From NCBI RefSeq assembly GCF_038002825.1, contig NZ_JBBODF010000001.1:6758001-6822000 (forward strand): 64,000 nt of DNA, read 5' to 3'. The first letter of the stretch is position 1; each line of letters begins with the position of its first letter. Position numbers and translations under genes: made by a program. The notes beneath the pieces are model-generated. The model saw only the letters and a list, made by a program, of their open reading frames with translations. It ran no database searches and had not been told where the DNA came from. Shown here one piece after another: positions 1 to 8,117 of this stretch. The stretch comes from Paenibacillus sp. FSL H8-0048 (GTDB lineage Bacteria > Bacillota > Bacilli > Paenibacillales > Paenibacillaceae).

Positions 1-2133
1 TATAACCTCACGACCGGCCCGTCAGAGCTAAGGATTGAGCTGGAGACCCGCCTCGCCGGCAGTCCCGTTCAGACTCAGCTGGTCACGTTGTCCCATAACG
101 GTACAGAGGAAGCAGCCAGAACGCTGCAGGTTACAGTCAATCATCCGGGAGATTCGGGAACGTATGCTTACATCATCCAGGCCCGAGTGATTAGTTATAG
201 TAACATTAAGGCGAATCCCCTAATAGGAAGGGCTGTTGCCGGAATTGCCTCGATAACCGCAATTAGAGCGGATACAGGAATAACCGGCCCGACTGGTCCG
301 ACCGGTCCTACAGGGTTAACGGGCTACAGAGGCTTTGATGGGGATGGGGGACTCCATGGGCCAACGGGGGCGACAGGGTACGGGATGACCGGTCCAACTG
401 GTGATCCCGGAGCAACAGGAATGGATGCTACCGGGGGAACCGGGGGGGCTGCCGGCCCCGCCGGTCCGGCCGGCCTGACGGGACCGACGGGTGCAGGGGC
501 AACCGGTGCCACTGGCCTGGCTATAAGAGGAACAACAGGCGGAGGCCGCAAGGGGGGAACAGGCCCCCGTGGAACCACAGGATTCCCAGGTGACCAGGGA
601 GTAACAGGTACGGGGGAGAAAGGTCCCATGGGGCCGGCCGGATTCACTGGTCCGGCGGGAATTACGGGCGTAGAGCTGCCTAATGCCCAGTATCTATATA
701 TAGAAGATCCAATCGGCCTGACCTATGACTTCCAGACCGTGCTTGCTTTACCCCAATTGGCCATTAAGAATGTAGGGAATGTGTTACTAAAAGGGAGTTT
801 CCAGGTGAGCTTTCAACCTTATTTGATCCCCACACGGGTTGCGGTCACTGTCAGTGTACTCTTCAATACTACTGTCATCCAACAATTCTCTTTCTATTCC
901 ATTCAGCAGAGCTCAGACAGCTTCCCGGGCGGTGAGCGGGCTAGCGTGGACTGCCCATTCAGTCTGACCCATTATAATGCATCAGGAACGGGGAAGTATT
1001 CCATGCAAGTGAAGATCGATCAGCCTGTGCCGGATGACTTCGATCCTAGGGCGGAGAATAGTTATTTATATGCGGAACAGGAAGGCACGAGCAGTGTCGT
1101 GTACTTTATTGCTGCGGGAGCCATTCAAATTTTCGATGCCATATCTGGCGTAAGAAAATCAGTCCCTCTAAACGGCGATATCACCGGCTCTCCTTCCGTT
1201 GCCAGTGCTGCTACACTAGATGGTCATTATATTTACTATGGAGTACAGAATAAGCTGTATCGTTTCGACACTTTTTTAGAGCAGGTTGATCAGGTGAATT
1301 TAAATGGTATAAATATTCCCTCTTCTTTAAAAATCTTTAATTTGCTGTTGATGCCTGACCAGAGGCATATCTATATTTTTGCAGGAACTAATTATCTCTA
1401 TGATCTTGTAGATAATAGTGCGGTCACTCTTGGGTTGATGGTTGGTGGTGGTGTCACTTTCTCCACCGCCTCTCCAGACGGCCGTTTAGCCTTCTTTATT
1501 ACAGATGAGAATAGGGTGTATGCCCATGACCGCTCGTTGAATAAATACTGGCTTAATATGTTCGGTGATTTTGTAAATAATGATATAATATTTCATTCTA
1601 ATCCATTAACAGTTTCACTCGACGGTAAGGAGATCAAATTTGCATCGGGTGTATTCGGATCCTATTATGTGTACTGCGAAATTGATAACTTGCTGGTGTT
1701 TCCTGTTATTTCTAAGCCCAGCCAGTATGCCACCTCCGGCATGGCTCAGCTCGATACCGGTGATACCTTTATAATGGGAGCAGCAGATTACAATTATACA
1801 GGAATCTTTTTGGAGACTGGGGATGACATTGGTTATCTACCGGGAGCAATCGGTCAATTCGCTATGATTTTATCTTCCGATCAGCAGTGGTTGGGTATTC
1901 AGGGGACTGAAGCGGTAAAGCTGATTCCGATTCCTGATATCACCAATGCCAAGGTCGTTTTAATGCCCGATAATAACTATGGTGGATTAAGTTTTACAAG
2001 GGACAGCCGATATTTGATCACTACTGGGCAAGAGCATATGTACTCCATAAGTGTGGAGGATCTCACAGTCCGTACGTTCGATAATCTCTCCCCGTATCCT
2101 GGCTCTCTCACGGACGGAGTCTACAGAAGGTAA
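1..2133 (+). CDS. collagen-like surface protein with C-terminal beta-propeller-like domain (5' end outside window)
   Basis: The reading frame is open from base 1, so the start lies upstream of the window; the TTG at 88 is internal. The visible order is: a short beta-rich N-terminal part; a G-X-T/G-X-Y collagen-like region from about base 270 to 680, rich in GPTG and GATG triplets; then a globular part of about 480 residues. The globular part has repeated blocks such as SPDGR, LDGHYIYYG and SSDQQWLGIQG, which suggest a WD40/YVTN-like beta-propeller. Collagen-like G-X-T proteins are typical of the spore exosporium or cell surface of bacilli and are often O-glycosylated. Surface location is inferred here from the family and from the neighbouring glycan genes. 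The last 1.2 kb is tandemly duplicated downstream. Confidence 0.8.
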   Translation, partial: YNLTTGPSELRIELETRLAGSPVQTQLVTLSHNGTEEAARTLQVTVNHPGDSGTYAYIIQARVISYSNIKANPLIGRAVAGIASITAIRADTGITGPTGPTGPTGLTGYRGFDGDGGLHGPTGATGYGMTGPTGDPGATGMDATGGTGGAAGPAGPAGLTGPTGAGATGATGLAIRGTTGGGRKGGTGPRGTTGFPGDQGVTGTGEKGPMGPAGFTGPAGITGVELPNAQYLYIEDPIGLTYDFQTVLALPQLAIKNVGNVLLKGSFQVSFQPYLIPTRVAVTVSVLFNTTVIQQFSFYSIQQSSDSFPGGERASVDCPFSLTHYNASGTGKYSMQVKIDQPVPDDFDPRAENSYLYAEQEGTSSVVYFIAAGAIQIFDAISGVRKSVPLNGDITGSPSVASAATLDGHYIYYGVQNKLYRFDTFLEQVDQVNLNGINIPSSLKIFNLLLMPDQRHIYIFAGTNYLYDLVDNSAVTLGLMVGGGVTFSTASPDGRLAFFITDENRVYAHDRSLNKYWLNMFGDFVNNDIIFHSNPLTVSLDGKEIKFASGVFGSYYVYCEIDNLLVFPVISKPSQYATSGMAQLDTGDTFIMGAADYNYTGIFLETGDDIGYLPGAIGQFAMILSSDQQWLGIQGTEAVKLIPIPDITNAKVVLMPDNNYGGLSFTRDSRYLITTGQEHMYSISVEDLTVRTFDNLSPYPGSLTDGVYRR

Positions 2134-2153
2134 GAGTTGGGAGCGTGAATATT

Positions 2154-2204
2154 ATGAAGGGCATTATTCTGGCGGGCGGCTCGGGGACGAGGCTGACTCA
2201 TTAA
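2154..2204 (+). pseudogene. orphan 5' fragment of rmlA captured by the duplication
   Basis: ATG at 2154 encodes MKGIILAGGSGTRL, the nucleotide-binding signature of RmlA, then T-H and a stop at 2202-2204. The same ribosome binding site and leader (TAAGAGTTGGGAGCG) precede both this fragment and the intact rmlA at 3387. It is a junction product of the tandem duplication and cannot encode an enzyme. Confidence 0.85.
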
Positions 2205-2229
2205 TGCAACAGGAACGGGGGCATATTCG

Positions 2230-3366
2230 ATGCAAGTGAAGATAGATCAGCATGTGCAGGATGATTTAGATTTAATAGTGGATGACAGTTATTTATTGGC
2301 GGAGCAACTGGGCACGGACAGTGTGGTGTATTTTATAGCTTCGGGTGCCATTCAAATATTCGATGCCATATCTGGCGTAAGAAAATCAGTCCCTCTAAAC
2401 GGAGATATCACCGGCTCTCCTTCCGTTGCCAACGCTGCTACACTAGATGGCCATTATATTTACTATGGAGTACAGAATAAGTTGTATCGTTTCGATACGT
2501 TTTTAGAGCAGGTTAATCTTGTAAGTGGCGTTGATATTCCCTCTTATTTACAAATATCTAATCTGCTGTTGATGCCTGACGAGAGACATATCTTTATTAT
2601 TACAGGAACTAATTATCTCTATGATCTTGTGGAGAATAATACGGTCAATAGTTTTTCGAATTTTGATAATTTTAGTGTCCGCTTCTCCACCGCTTCTCCA
2701 GACGGGAGTTATGCCTTCTTTTTTACAGGACAGAATAGGGTGTATGGCTATGAGATGGCGACGAATACAGTTATAGAAAATATCTTCAAGGACTTTCAGA
2801 ATAATGTGCTAATATTCAATTCTAATCCAATAACAGTTTCACTTGACGGCAAGGAAATCCAATATGCACCCGGTGTATTCGGATCCTATTATGTGTATGC
2901 CAACATTCCTGACTGGACTAATGTTAATTCTGTGCCGAGCCAGTATACTACCTCCGGCATGGCTCAGCTCGATACCGGTGATACCTTTATAATGGGAACG
3001 GGAGATTACCATTATGGAAATTACAATTATACAGGAATTTTTTTGGAGACTGGGGATGACATTGCTCATCTGCCAGGAGCAATCGGTCAATTCGCTATGA
3101 TTTTATCTTCCGATCAGCAATGGTTGGGTATTCAGGGGACTGAAGCGGTGAAGCTGATTCCGATTCATGATAACACTAAGAGCAAGGTCGTTTTAATGCC
3201 CGATTACAACTATGGTGGATTAAGTTTTACAAGAGACAGCCGGTATTTGATCACTACTGGGCAAGAGCATATTTACTCCATAAGTGTGGATGATCTCACA
3301 GTCCGTACGTTTGATAATCTCTCCCTGTATCCTGGCTCTCTCACGGACGGAGTCTACAGAAGGTAA
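2230..3366 (+). CDS. second copy of the beta-propeller-like domain, without collagen region
   Basis: 378 residues, closely matching the C-terminal part of the protein ending at 2133 from MQVKIDQ onward. Differences are mostly synonymous, with in-frame indels (for example an inserted HYGN near GDYHYGNYNYTG), so coding selection acted on this copy. It has no N-terminal collagen or signal region. Relative to copy 1 the junction carries a 2-nt deletion and a stop just upstream, so it cannot be read through from copy 1. A G-rich stretch (GGAACGGGGG, ending at 2220-2221) lies about 8 nt before ATG 2230 and might allow initiation. It may instead be an untranslated gene fragment or a cassette for recombination with copy 1. 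Confidence 0.6.
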   Translation: MQVKIDQHVQDDLDLIVDDSYLLAEQLGTDSVVYFIASGAIQIFDAISGVRKSVPLNGDITGSPSVANAATLDGHYIYYGVQNKLYRFDTFLEQVNLVSGVDIPSYLQISNLLLMPDERHIFIITGTNYLYDLVENNTVNSFSNFDNFSVRFSTASPDGSYAFFFTGQNRVYGYEMATNTVIENIFKDFQNNVLIFNSNPITVSLDGKEIQYAPGVFGSYYVYANIPDWTNVNSVPSQYTTSGMAQLDTGDTFIMGTGDYHYGNYNYTGIFLETGDDIAHLPGAIGQFAMILSSDQQWLGIQGTEAVKLIPIHDNTKSKVVLMPDYNYGGLSFTRDSRYLITTGQEHIYSISVDDLTVRTFDNLSLYPGSLTDGVYRR

Positions 3367-3386
3367 GAGTTGGGAGCGTGAATATT

Positions 3387-4271
3387 ATGAAGGGAATTAT
3401 TCTGGCGGGAGGCTCGGGAACAAGGCTCCATCCGCTGACGAAGTCGATATCGAAGCAGATTCTGCCGGTGTATGACAAGCCGATGATCTATTATCCGCTG
3501 TCTGTCTTAATGCTGGCAGGCATCCGGGATATCCTGATTATCTCGACCGGAAGGGACATCCGGCTGTTCCAGGATCTTCTGGGCAATGGCGAACAACTGG
3601 GGCTAACCTTTCAATATGCAGTGCAGGAGCAGCCGCGCGGACTTGCGGAGGCGTTCCTGATCGGAGAAGAATTCATCGGCACAGATCAGGTGTGCATGAT
3701 TCTGGGGGATAACATCTTCTACGGACAGAGCTTCAGCTCTATTCTGGGAAGAGCCATCCAGCGGCGGGAGGGGGCCACGATTTTCGGCTGCCGGGTACAA
3801 GATCCTTCCGCCTATGGTGTCGTTGAATTTGACAATACGGGCAGAGCTGTGGCACTGGAAGAGAAGCCCCTGTATCCCCGCTCTCATTATGCAGTGCCAG
3901 GTTTGTATTTCTATGACCGGCAGGTTGTGGAGATTGCCAGGCATATTAAGCCTTCCCGGCGCGGTGAGATTGAGATCACGGATGTGAACCAGGAGTATTT
4001 AAGCAGAGGACAATTGAACGTGGAATTGTTCGGCCGGGGTATGGCCTGGCTCGACACCGGAACGCCGGACTCGCTGCTGGAAGCGGCCAATCTGGTGGAG
4101 ACTGTCCAGAAGCGGCAAGGGCTGTACGTGGCTTGCATTGAAGAGATTGCTTTCAATAAAGGATACATTACCAGAGAGCAGCTTCTGGAGCTGGCAAGGC
4201 CGCTGCGTAAGCTGGCCTACGGGCAATACTTGTTAAGCATAGCAGAAGAAGCGATTATCACTCGCGTATGA
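3387..4271 (+). CDS. rmlA: glucose-1-phosphate thymidylyltransferase RmlA
   Basis: 294 residues, the normal length for the family. The N-terminus MKGIILAGGSGTRLHPLT is the sugar-nucleotidyltransferase signature; SKQILPVYDKPMIYYPLS, GDNIFYG and WLDTGTPDSLLEA follow in the expected order. The enzyme makes dTDP-glucose from dTTP and glucose-1-phosphate, the first step to dTDP-rhamnose and other dTDP-sugars. I chose ATG 3387 over GTG 3378 because the GGGAG at 3372-3376 is 10 nt upstream of the ATG but only 1 nt from the GTG. No rmlB, rmlC or rmlD is in this window, so they must be elsewhere or the dTDP-glucose serves another route. It sits between collagen-like genes, which suggests a role in glycosylating them (inference). 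Confidence 0.95.
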   Translation: MKGIILAGGSGTRLHPLTKSISKQILPVYDKPMIYYPLSVLMLAGIRDILIISTGRDIRLFQDLLGNGEQLGLTFQYAVQEQPRGLAEAFLIGEEFIGTDQVCMILGDNIFYGQSFSSILGRAIQRREGATIFGCRVQDPSAYGVVEFDNTGRAVALEEKPLYPRSHYAVPGLYFYDRQVVEIARHIKPSRRGEIEITDVNQEYLSRGQLNVELFGRGMAWLDTGTPDSLLEAANLVETVQKRQGLYVACIEEIAFNKGYITREQLLELARPLRKLAYGQYLLSIAEEAIITRV

Positions 4272-4528
4272 GGTTTATGGGGCCAACGGACACATTCCGG
4301 ACTTGGCGCATATATTGGTATTCACAGAGCAGAGGAGATTTGGTGGGAGTAATGGAGCCCATTGTGAAGAGGCTACCCGCTAAGTCCACACCAAACCTGT
4401 AAGCTTGAATACTACTATATTAATCATTAAGTATGCTGCTGACCGGGGGATCCTTGTACATGCAGACTTAGCATGGTTCCCGGCGCATACTGGAATGAAA
4501 TCCAATTCTATAAGGATGTGACCATGTA

Positions 4529-5815
4529 ATGGCTTTCTTGTCAACAGGGCCTATTGAGAATAACCCGGTGAATGGAGTGAGACCGACTCAGCAGGTTACC
4601 GTGAAGATTGATAACCGCAGCCAGGCCTCAGCGTATTCACTCACCATTCAGGGTTATCAATTGACCGGCGGAACGAGAGTGATGTACGTAAGCGAATTGC
4701 TCAATATTGCAGCGAATCAGGTTATTACGAAGAATTACTACGCCGACGTTAATGCGTATGAATTCACGTTTATTACATCACCGAATTCCTCGGAGGAAGT
4801 TGAGCCGGTGCAGATCTCGCTATGGGGCAAGAATTCATCGGGGCAATTGGTAACAGCACACCGGTTAGTAGCGGAGGAATTGTTGGGTGCTGACAAAGGC
4901 AGCGGCGGCGGAGCAACAGGGCCGGCGGGAGCTACGGGCCCAGCAGGAGCTACAGGCCCAGCAGGAGAAAGGGGACCGGCAGGTGAGCCTGGGCCAGCAG
5001 GACCCATCGGCCCCACCGGTCCGGGAGGGGGAGATTCAGGGGCTACTGGACCTACAGGGACCTCAGGAGCCCCTGGACCTACAGGAACAACAGGAGAATC
5101 TGGACCTACAGGGACTACAGGATTCCAAGGTGCTCAAGGAACCACAGGTCCCGGCGGAGGAGATCGGGGAGACACAGGGCTTACAGGGCTTACAGGACTT
5201 ACAGGACTTACAGGACTTACAGGACTTACAGGACTTACAGGACTTACAGGACTTACAGGACTTACAGGGCTTACAGGAGTCACAGGGCTTACAGGATTGA
5301 CAGGAGCCACTGGAACAACTGGTCCCATATTGGCAACTGAAGGCTTCTCTGTACTCTTGCCAACCTTGGTGACTGGAACCACAGCAACATTTGTCGGTTG
5401 GGAAGAAACGGCACCATATTACGGCAATGCGGCATTTGACGCGGTACTGGGTGAGTATACCATTCCAGAAACAGGCAGATATTCTATTGAAGCCACTGTC
5501 AACTTTGCCTTTACCGCAGCGATCGGCGCTGCTTTAGACCCGGATGTGAATCCGTCTTTAGTAGTCCAGAGAACTGCGCCAGCTCCGGCAACAGATCTGG
5601 TGACCGGATTATTACCGGTACTGGATGTAGCTATTGGAGGAACTTTAACTCTTAGAACACTTCTTAGAAGCGGTTCTGTCACCTTGGCAGGTGAAGTCGA
5701 GCTTACAGCAGGTGATGTTATCAGCCTCATCTATCAGTCTAATGGTTTGGCGCTGGATGTGGATCTGGGTGCTACAGATTCTGGTGTAGTATGGTCTGTT
5801 CACAGATTAACCTGA
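4529..5815 (+). CDS. collagen-like glycoprotein with BclA/C1q-like C-terminal domain
   Basis: 428 residues in three parts. Residues 1-125 form an N-terminal domain beginning MAFLSTGPIENNPVNG, which is shared with the collagen-like protein at 51648-52754. Residues about 127-265 are G-X-T/G-P-A collagen repeats ending in a pure GLT run. Residues about 268-428 form a beta-rich C-terminal domain (YTIPETGRYSIEATVNF, LTAGDVISLIYQ) that resembles the trimerising BclA/C1q-like fold of exosporium filament proteins. The 258-bp gap upstream holds no other clear gene; a 44-codon ORF from ATG 4268 has no recognisable features. Threonines in G-X-T are the expected O-glycan sites. A spore-surface location is inferred from the family. 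Confidence 0.9.
   Translation: MAFLSTGPIENNPVNGVRPTQQVTVKIDNRSQASAYSLTIQGYQLTGGTRVMYVSELLNIAANQVITKNYYADVNAYEFTFITSPNSSEEVEPVQISLWGKNSSGQLVTAHRLVAEELLGADKGSGGGATGPAGATGPAGATGPAGERGPAGEPGPAGPIGPTGPGGGDSGATGPTGTSGAPGPTGTTGESGPTGTTGFQGAQGTTGPGGGDRGDTGLTGLTGLTGLTGLTGLTGLTGLTGLTGLTGLTGVTGLTGLTGATGTTGPILATEGFSVLLPTLVTGTTATFVGWEETAPYYGNAAFDAVLGEYTIPETGRYSIEATVNFAFTAAIGAALDPDVNPSLVVQRTAPAPATDLVTGLLPVLDVAIGGTLTLRTLLRSGSVTLAGEVELTAGDVISLIYQSNGLALDVDLGATDSGVVWSVHRLT
5177..5275 (+). repeat. 9-bp tandem repeat (about 11 copies) encoding GLT
   Basis: About eleven consecutive GG(A/G)CTTACA units lie in frame within the collagen region; the eight inner units are identical. Such a run is prone to slipped-strand length change, which here would alter collagen stalk length in whole triplets without a frameshift. 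Confidence 0.95.
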
Positions 5816-5853
5816 TCCTGGAGGAGCCTGGTCAATGATTCAGCAAGCTTCAG

Positions 5854-5881
5854 AACCATCCTTCACGGGATGGTTTTCTTT
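5854..5881 (+). terminator. intrinsic terminator of the collagen-like gene
   Basis: The stem AACCATCC/GGATGGTT with a 6-nt loop is followed by TTCTTTATTT, 38 bp after the stop codon. Confidence 0.85.
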
Positions 5882-5914
5882 ATTTATATCTGATTATTCT
5901 CAGGAGGCGGGAAG

Positions 5915-7045
5915 ATGGAAGCAGAGCAGCAGGGCCTGTTCAGTCTGTGTATGATTGTAAAGGACGAAGAAGCGGTGCTGGGACGCTGTCTGGATTCGGT
6001 CAGAGATCTGATGGATGAGATCATCATTGTGGATACAGGATCGGCTGATCGGACCCTCACTGTTGCGGGCTGGTATACAGAGAAGGTATTTACTTATTCG
6101 TGGGATGAGAATTTCGCAGCGGCCCGCAACTATTCCTTTGCACAGGCGACAATGCCTTATGTATTCTGGATGGATGCCGATGAGCTGCTGGCGGCCCGGG
6201 AAGCGGAGAAGCTGGCCCGGCTGAAGCAGCAATTGGCGCATGAACAAAATGGTGTGGAGGTGATTTGGATGGGGACCCGGCTATTTTCCCAGCCCACCCA
6301 GGCTGCTTCAGCTCTCGTGCCGGTGCATTCAGAGCGCCATCCCAGGATTGTCAGAAACGGGCGTTTCCACTGGCGGGGCAGGGTGCATGAGAAGCTTGAA
6401 GTTGGCACAAGCGCCGCCATGAATACGGATATCTGCATTGACCATCGTCCGTCCGCCGTCCATACGGAACGTAACCTGCAGATTATGAAGCGCTGGATCG
6501 CTGAGGAAGGCGAAGCTACAGGTACACTGCTCTTCCACTATGCGAATGAATGCTTCGATGCCCGGGATTATCCAACTGCTTCAGCCTCCTATGAAAAGCT
6601 GTTACAAGACCCAAGCAACAGCAAGGATGAACGGATTACAGCTTGTCTGCGGCTGTCTGAATGTTACCGGGAGCTGGGCATGGCGGAGCTTAGGCTGAAC
6701 AGCCTCTTCCGTTCGTTCGGCTTCGGGCTGCCCCAGGCGGATGCCTGTTGCAGTGTCGCCGGGTTCTTCGAGGAGCGCCAGGAATGGGAAGCTGCCATCT
6801 ATTGGTATCTTCAGGCAATCGCCCGGCAGGCCGCCGGACCAGGAGAGCGTCCGGTCTCCCAGGCCTATTATACCTGGATGCCTCATGCCCTGGTCAGTCG
6901 TTGCCTGGCCGCTGCAGGAGAATGGCAGCAGGCTTACCAGTATAATGAGCAGGCATTAGCTTATCTGCCGGGTGACCAGGTACTGCTTAGCAAGCGAAAG
7001 AAATTGAAGCAGGTTCTAGAGATGAGGCGAAATAGCCCAGAGTAA
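5915..7045 (+). CDS. GT2-family glycosyltransferase with C-terminal TPR-like region
   Basis: 376 residues. The first ~220 residues are a GT-A fold family 2 glycosyltransferase: FSLCMIVKDEEAVLGRCLDSV, EIIIVDTGSADRT, then the metal-binding WMDADE motif. The rest is helical with TPR-like spacing (YEKLLQDPSNSKDERITACLRLSECYRELG, AIYWYLQAIARQAAG). This architecture is common in Firmicutes, in proteins that transfer sugars to peptide or protein acceptors or to glycan precursors; the TPR part would hold the acceptor. AGGAGG precedes ATG 5915. The position directly after a collagen-like gene suggests the collagen stalk as acceptor, but that is inference from proximity only. Confidence 0.85.
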   Translation: MEAEQQGLFSLCMIVKDEEAVLGRCLDSVRDLMDEIIIVDTGSADRTLTVAGWYTEKVFTYSWDENFAAARNYSFAQATMPYVFWMDADELLAAREAEKLARLKQQLAHEQNGVEVIWMGTRLFSQPTQAASALVPVHSERHPRIVRNGRFHWRGRVHEKLEVGTSAAMNTDICIDHRPSAVHTERNLQIMKRWIAEEGEATGTLLFHYANECFDARDYPTASASYEKLLQDPSNSKDERITACLRLSECYRELGMAELRLNSLFRSFGFGLPQADACCSVAGFFEERQEWEAAIYWYLQAIARQAAGPGERPVSQAYYTWMPHALVSRCLAAAGEWQQAYQYNEQALAYLPGDQVLLSKRKKLKQVLEMRRNSPE

Positions 7046-7083
7046 TAAAAAAGCAGGCGGCCGGGAGATTCAAGCTGCCTGCT
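7045..7083 (-). terminator. bidirectional terminator between the GT2 gene and the aldolase operon
   Basis: The stem AGCAGGC (7052-7058)/GCCTGCT (7077-7083) is followed by a T6 run on the minus strand. It ends the minus-strand operon and also lies just after the plus-strand GT2 stop codon. Confidence 0.8.
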
Positions 7084-7113
7084 GTATTTATGTTGTTGAA
7101 ATATATAACAAGG

Positions 7114-8115
7114 TCAAACCTGCTGTGACAGGGTCAGAGCGGCCTCAAGAATCAAGTCCTCCTGCCCGGCCACAACCTTGCGGCGGCCAAGCTCCACTAT
7201 GACCGCCTTAGGATCGACATGGTATTCCTTGGAGATTCGTTCCACCGGCTTCACGAAGCCGGAGAATACTCCAGCCATACCGCTTATAATACTCATGCTG
7301 CCGAGCTTAGGGGGCTTGGCGAAGGCTTTCTCCGCTTGTTCGGCCATTTCCAGCAAGGCATAGAGTTCAATTCCGGTATTCCAGCCAGAGTGGTGCAGCG
7401 CTGCAACCAGCACTTCCAGCTGGGCATTGCCTGCTCCGGCACCGAATCCGCGGGCGGTGCCGTCGAGGATGGTTGCCCCTGCCCCGGCGGCAGCCAGTGA
7501 ATTACCGATGGCGAGGCCGAGATTATTATGGGCATGGAAGCCGACAGGGATATCCAGGATGCTGCGCAAGTATTGAATTTTCCCGGTTACATCATTGGGC
7601 AAGTAAGCTCCTGCGGAATCCATCAGAATAACGGCCTGTGCCCCGTAGCTGTGCATCTTCAAGGCTTCAATGCCCAGAACCTCAGCGGATGCCATATGGG
7701 ACATCATAAGCACGCCGTAGGCTGTTCGTCCCTGATTACGCACATATTCGATATGACGTTTCGTCAGATCAGCCTCTGTACAATGAGAGGCGACGCGCAC
7801 GATATCGACCCCCAGCTCCAATGCTGCCCGCAGATCACGGTTAATTGTAGCAAACCCGGGGATGACATGAATAGACAAGAGCGTATGATGGAGATTGCTT
7901 CTGCAGATGGACAGCATCTCTGCATCGGACAGCAGGCTCTCGCCAAGCTGGAGGGAGGAGGCACCGAGCCCGTTGCCGTGACCGACCTCCAGCACGGCCA
8001 GACCCGCCTTCTCCGCCAACCGGGAATAGAGGTCCAGATGCTCACGGGTTAACTGATGCTTCACGGCATGTGAGCCGTCCCGGAGCGTAGGATCGCTAAT
8101 GATCAGTGGGTGCAT
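7114..8115 (-). CDS. 4-hydroxy-2-oxovalerate aldolase-like enzyme
   Basis: 333 residues of the DRE-TIM metallolyase (HMGL-like) family. The N-terminal metal/substrate motif is SDPTLRDGSHAVKHQLT; GHGNGLGASSLQLG, GFHAHNNLGLAIGNS (metal-binding HxH) and DGTARGFGAGAGNAQLE follow, as in DmpG/MhpE/BphI. The known reaction is cleavage of 4-hydroxy-2-oxoacids to pyruvate and an aldehyde; it is reversible, so it can also build C-C bonds. Start 8115 is chosen because AAGGAG lies 7 nt upstream; the ATG at 8121 would be only 1 nt away. It lies 2 bp after the acylating dehydrogenase, its usual physical partner, which channels the aldehyde. No dioxygenase, hydratase or decarboxylase of a meta-cleavage pathway is nearby. 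Confidence 0.9.
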   Translation of the reverse strand: MHPLIISDPTLRDGSHAVKHQLTREHLDLYSRLAEKAGLAVLEVGHGNGLGASSLQLGESLLSDAEMLSICRSNLHHTLLSIHVIPGFATINRDLRAALELGVDIVRVASHCTEADLTKRHIEYVRNQGRTAYGVLMMSHMASAEVLGIEALKMHSYGAQAVILMDSAGAYLPNDVTGKIQYLRSILDIPVGFHAHNNLGLAIGNSLAAAGAGATILDGTARGFGAGAGNAQLEVLVAALHHSGWNTGIELYALLEMAEQAEKAFAKPPKLGSMSIISGMAGVFSGFVKPVERISKEYHVDPKAVIVELGRRKVVAGQEDLILEAALTLSQQV

Positions 8116-8117
8116 GG

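Larger units (their letters stand above)
964..3424 (+). repeat. tandem duplication, about 1.23 kb unit
   Basis: Bases from about 964 to 2196 recur from about 2193 to 3424. Equivalent landmarks are offset by 1227-1233 bp (ATGCAAGTGAAG at 1003 and 2230; the rmlA start ATG at 2154 and 3387). Each unit runs from the propeller-domain start through the stop codon into the first 14 codons of rmlA. Copies differ by many silent changes and in-frame indels, so the event is not recent or the copies diverged under coding constraint. Confidence 0.9.

Noticed and set aside
324..647. Proline-rich antisense ORFs opposite the collagen regions (also 4738-5016, 5134-5382, 52072-52392)
   Set aside because: They are mirror frames of GGN/CCN-rich G-X-T repeats, without ribosome binding sites.
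2230..3366. Calling the second propeller a continuation of the first protein by read-through
   Set aside because: Between them lie a stop at 2133, a second stop at 2204 and a 2-nt deletion at the junction, so they cannot form one product.
4268..4402. 44-codon ORF after rmlA
   Set aside because: It overlaps the rmlA stop by a few bases but has no recognisable sequence features and no ribosome binding site.
7528..8052. Plus-strand ORFs opposite the aldolase, dehydrogenase and ThDP genes (up to 291 codons at 9872-10747)
   Set aside because: Shadow frames; the minus-strand proteins show family motifs and proper ribosome binding sites, the plus-strand ones show none.
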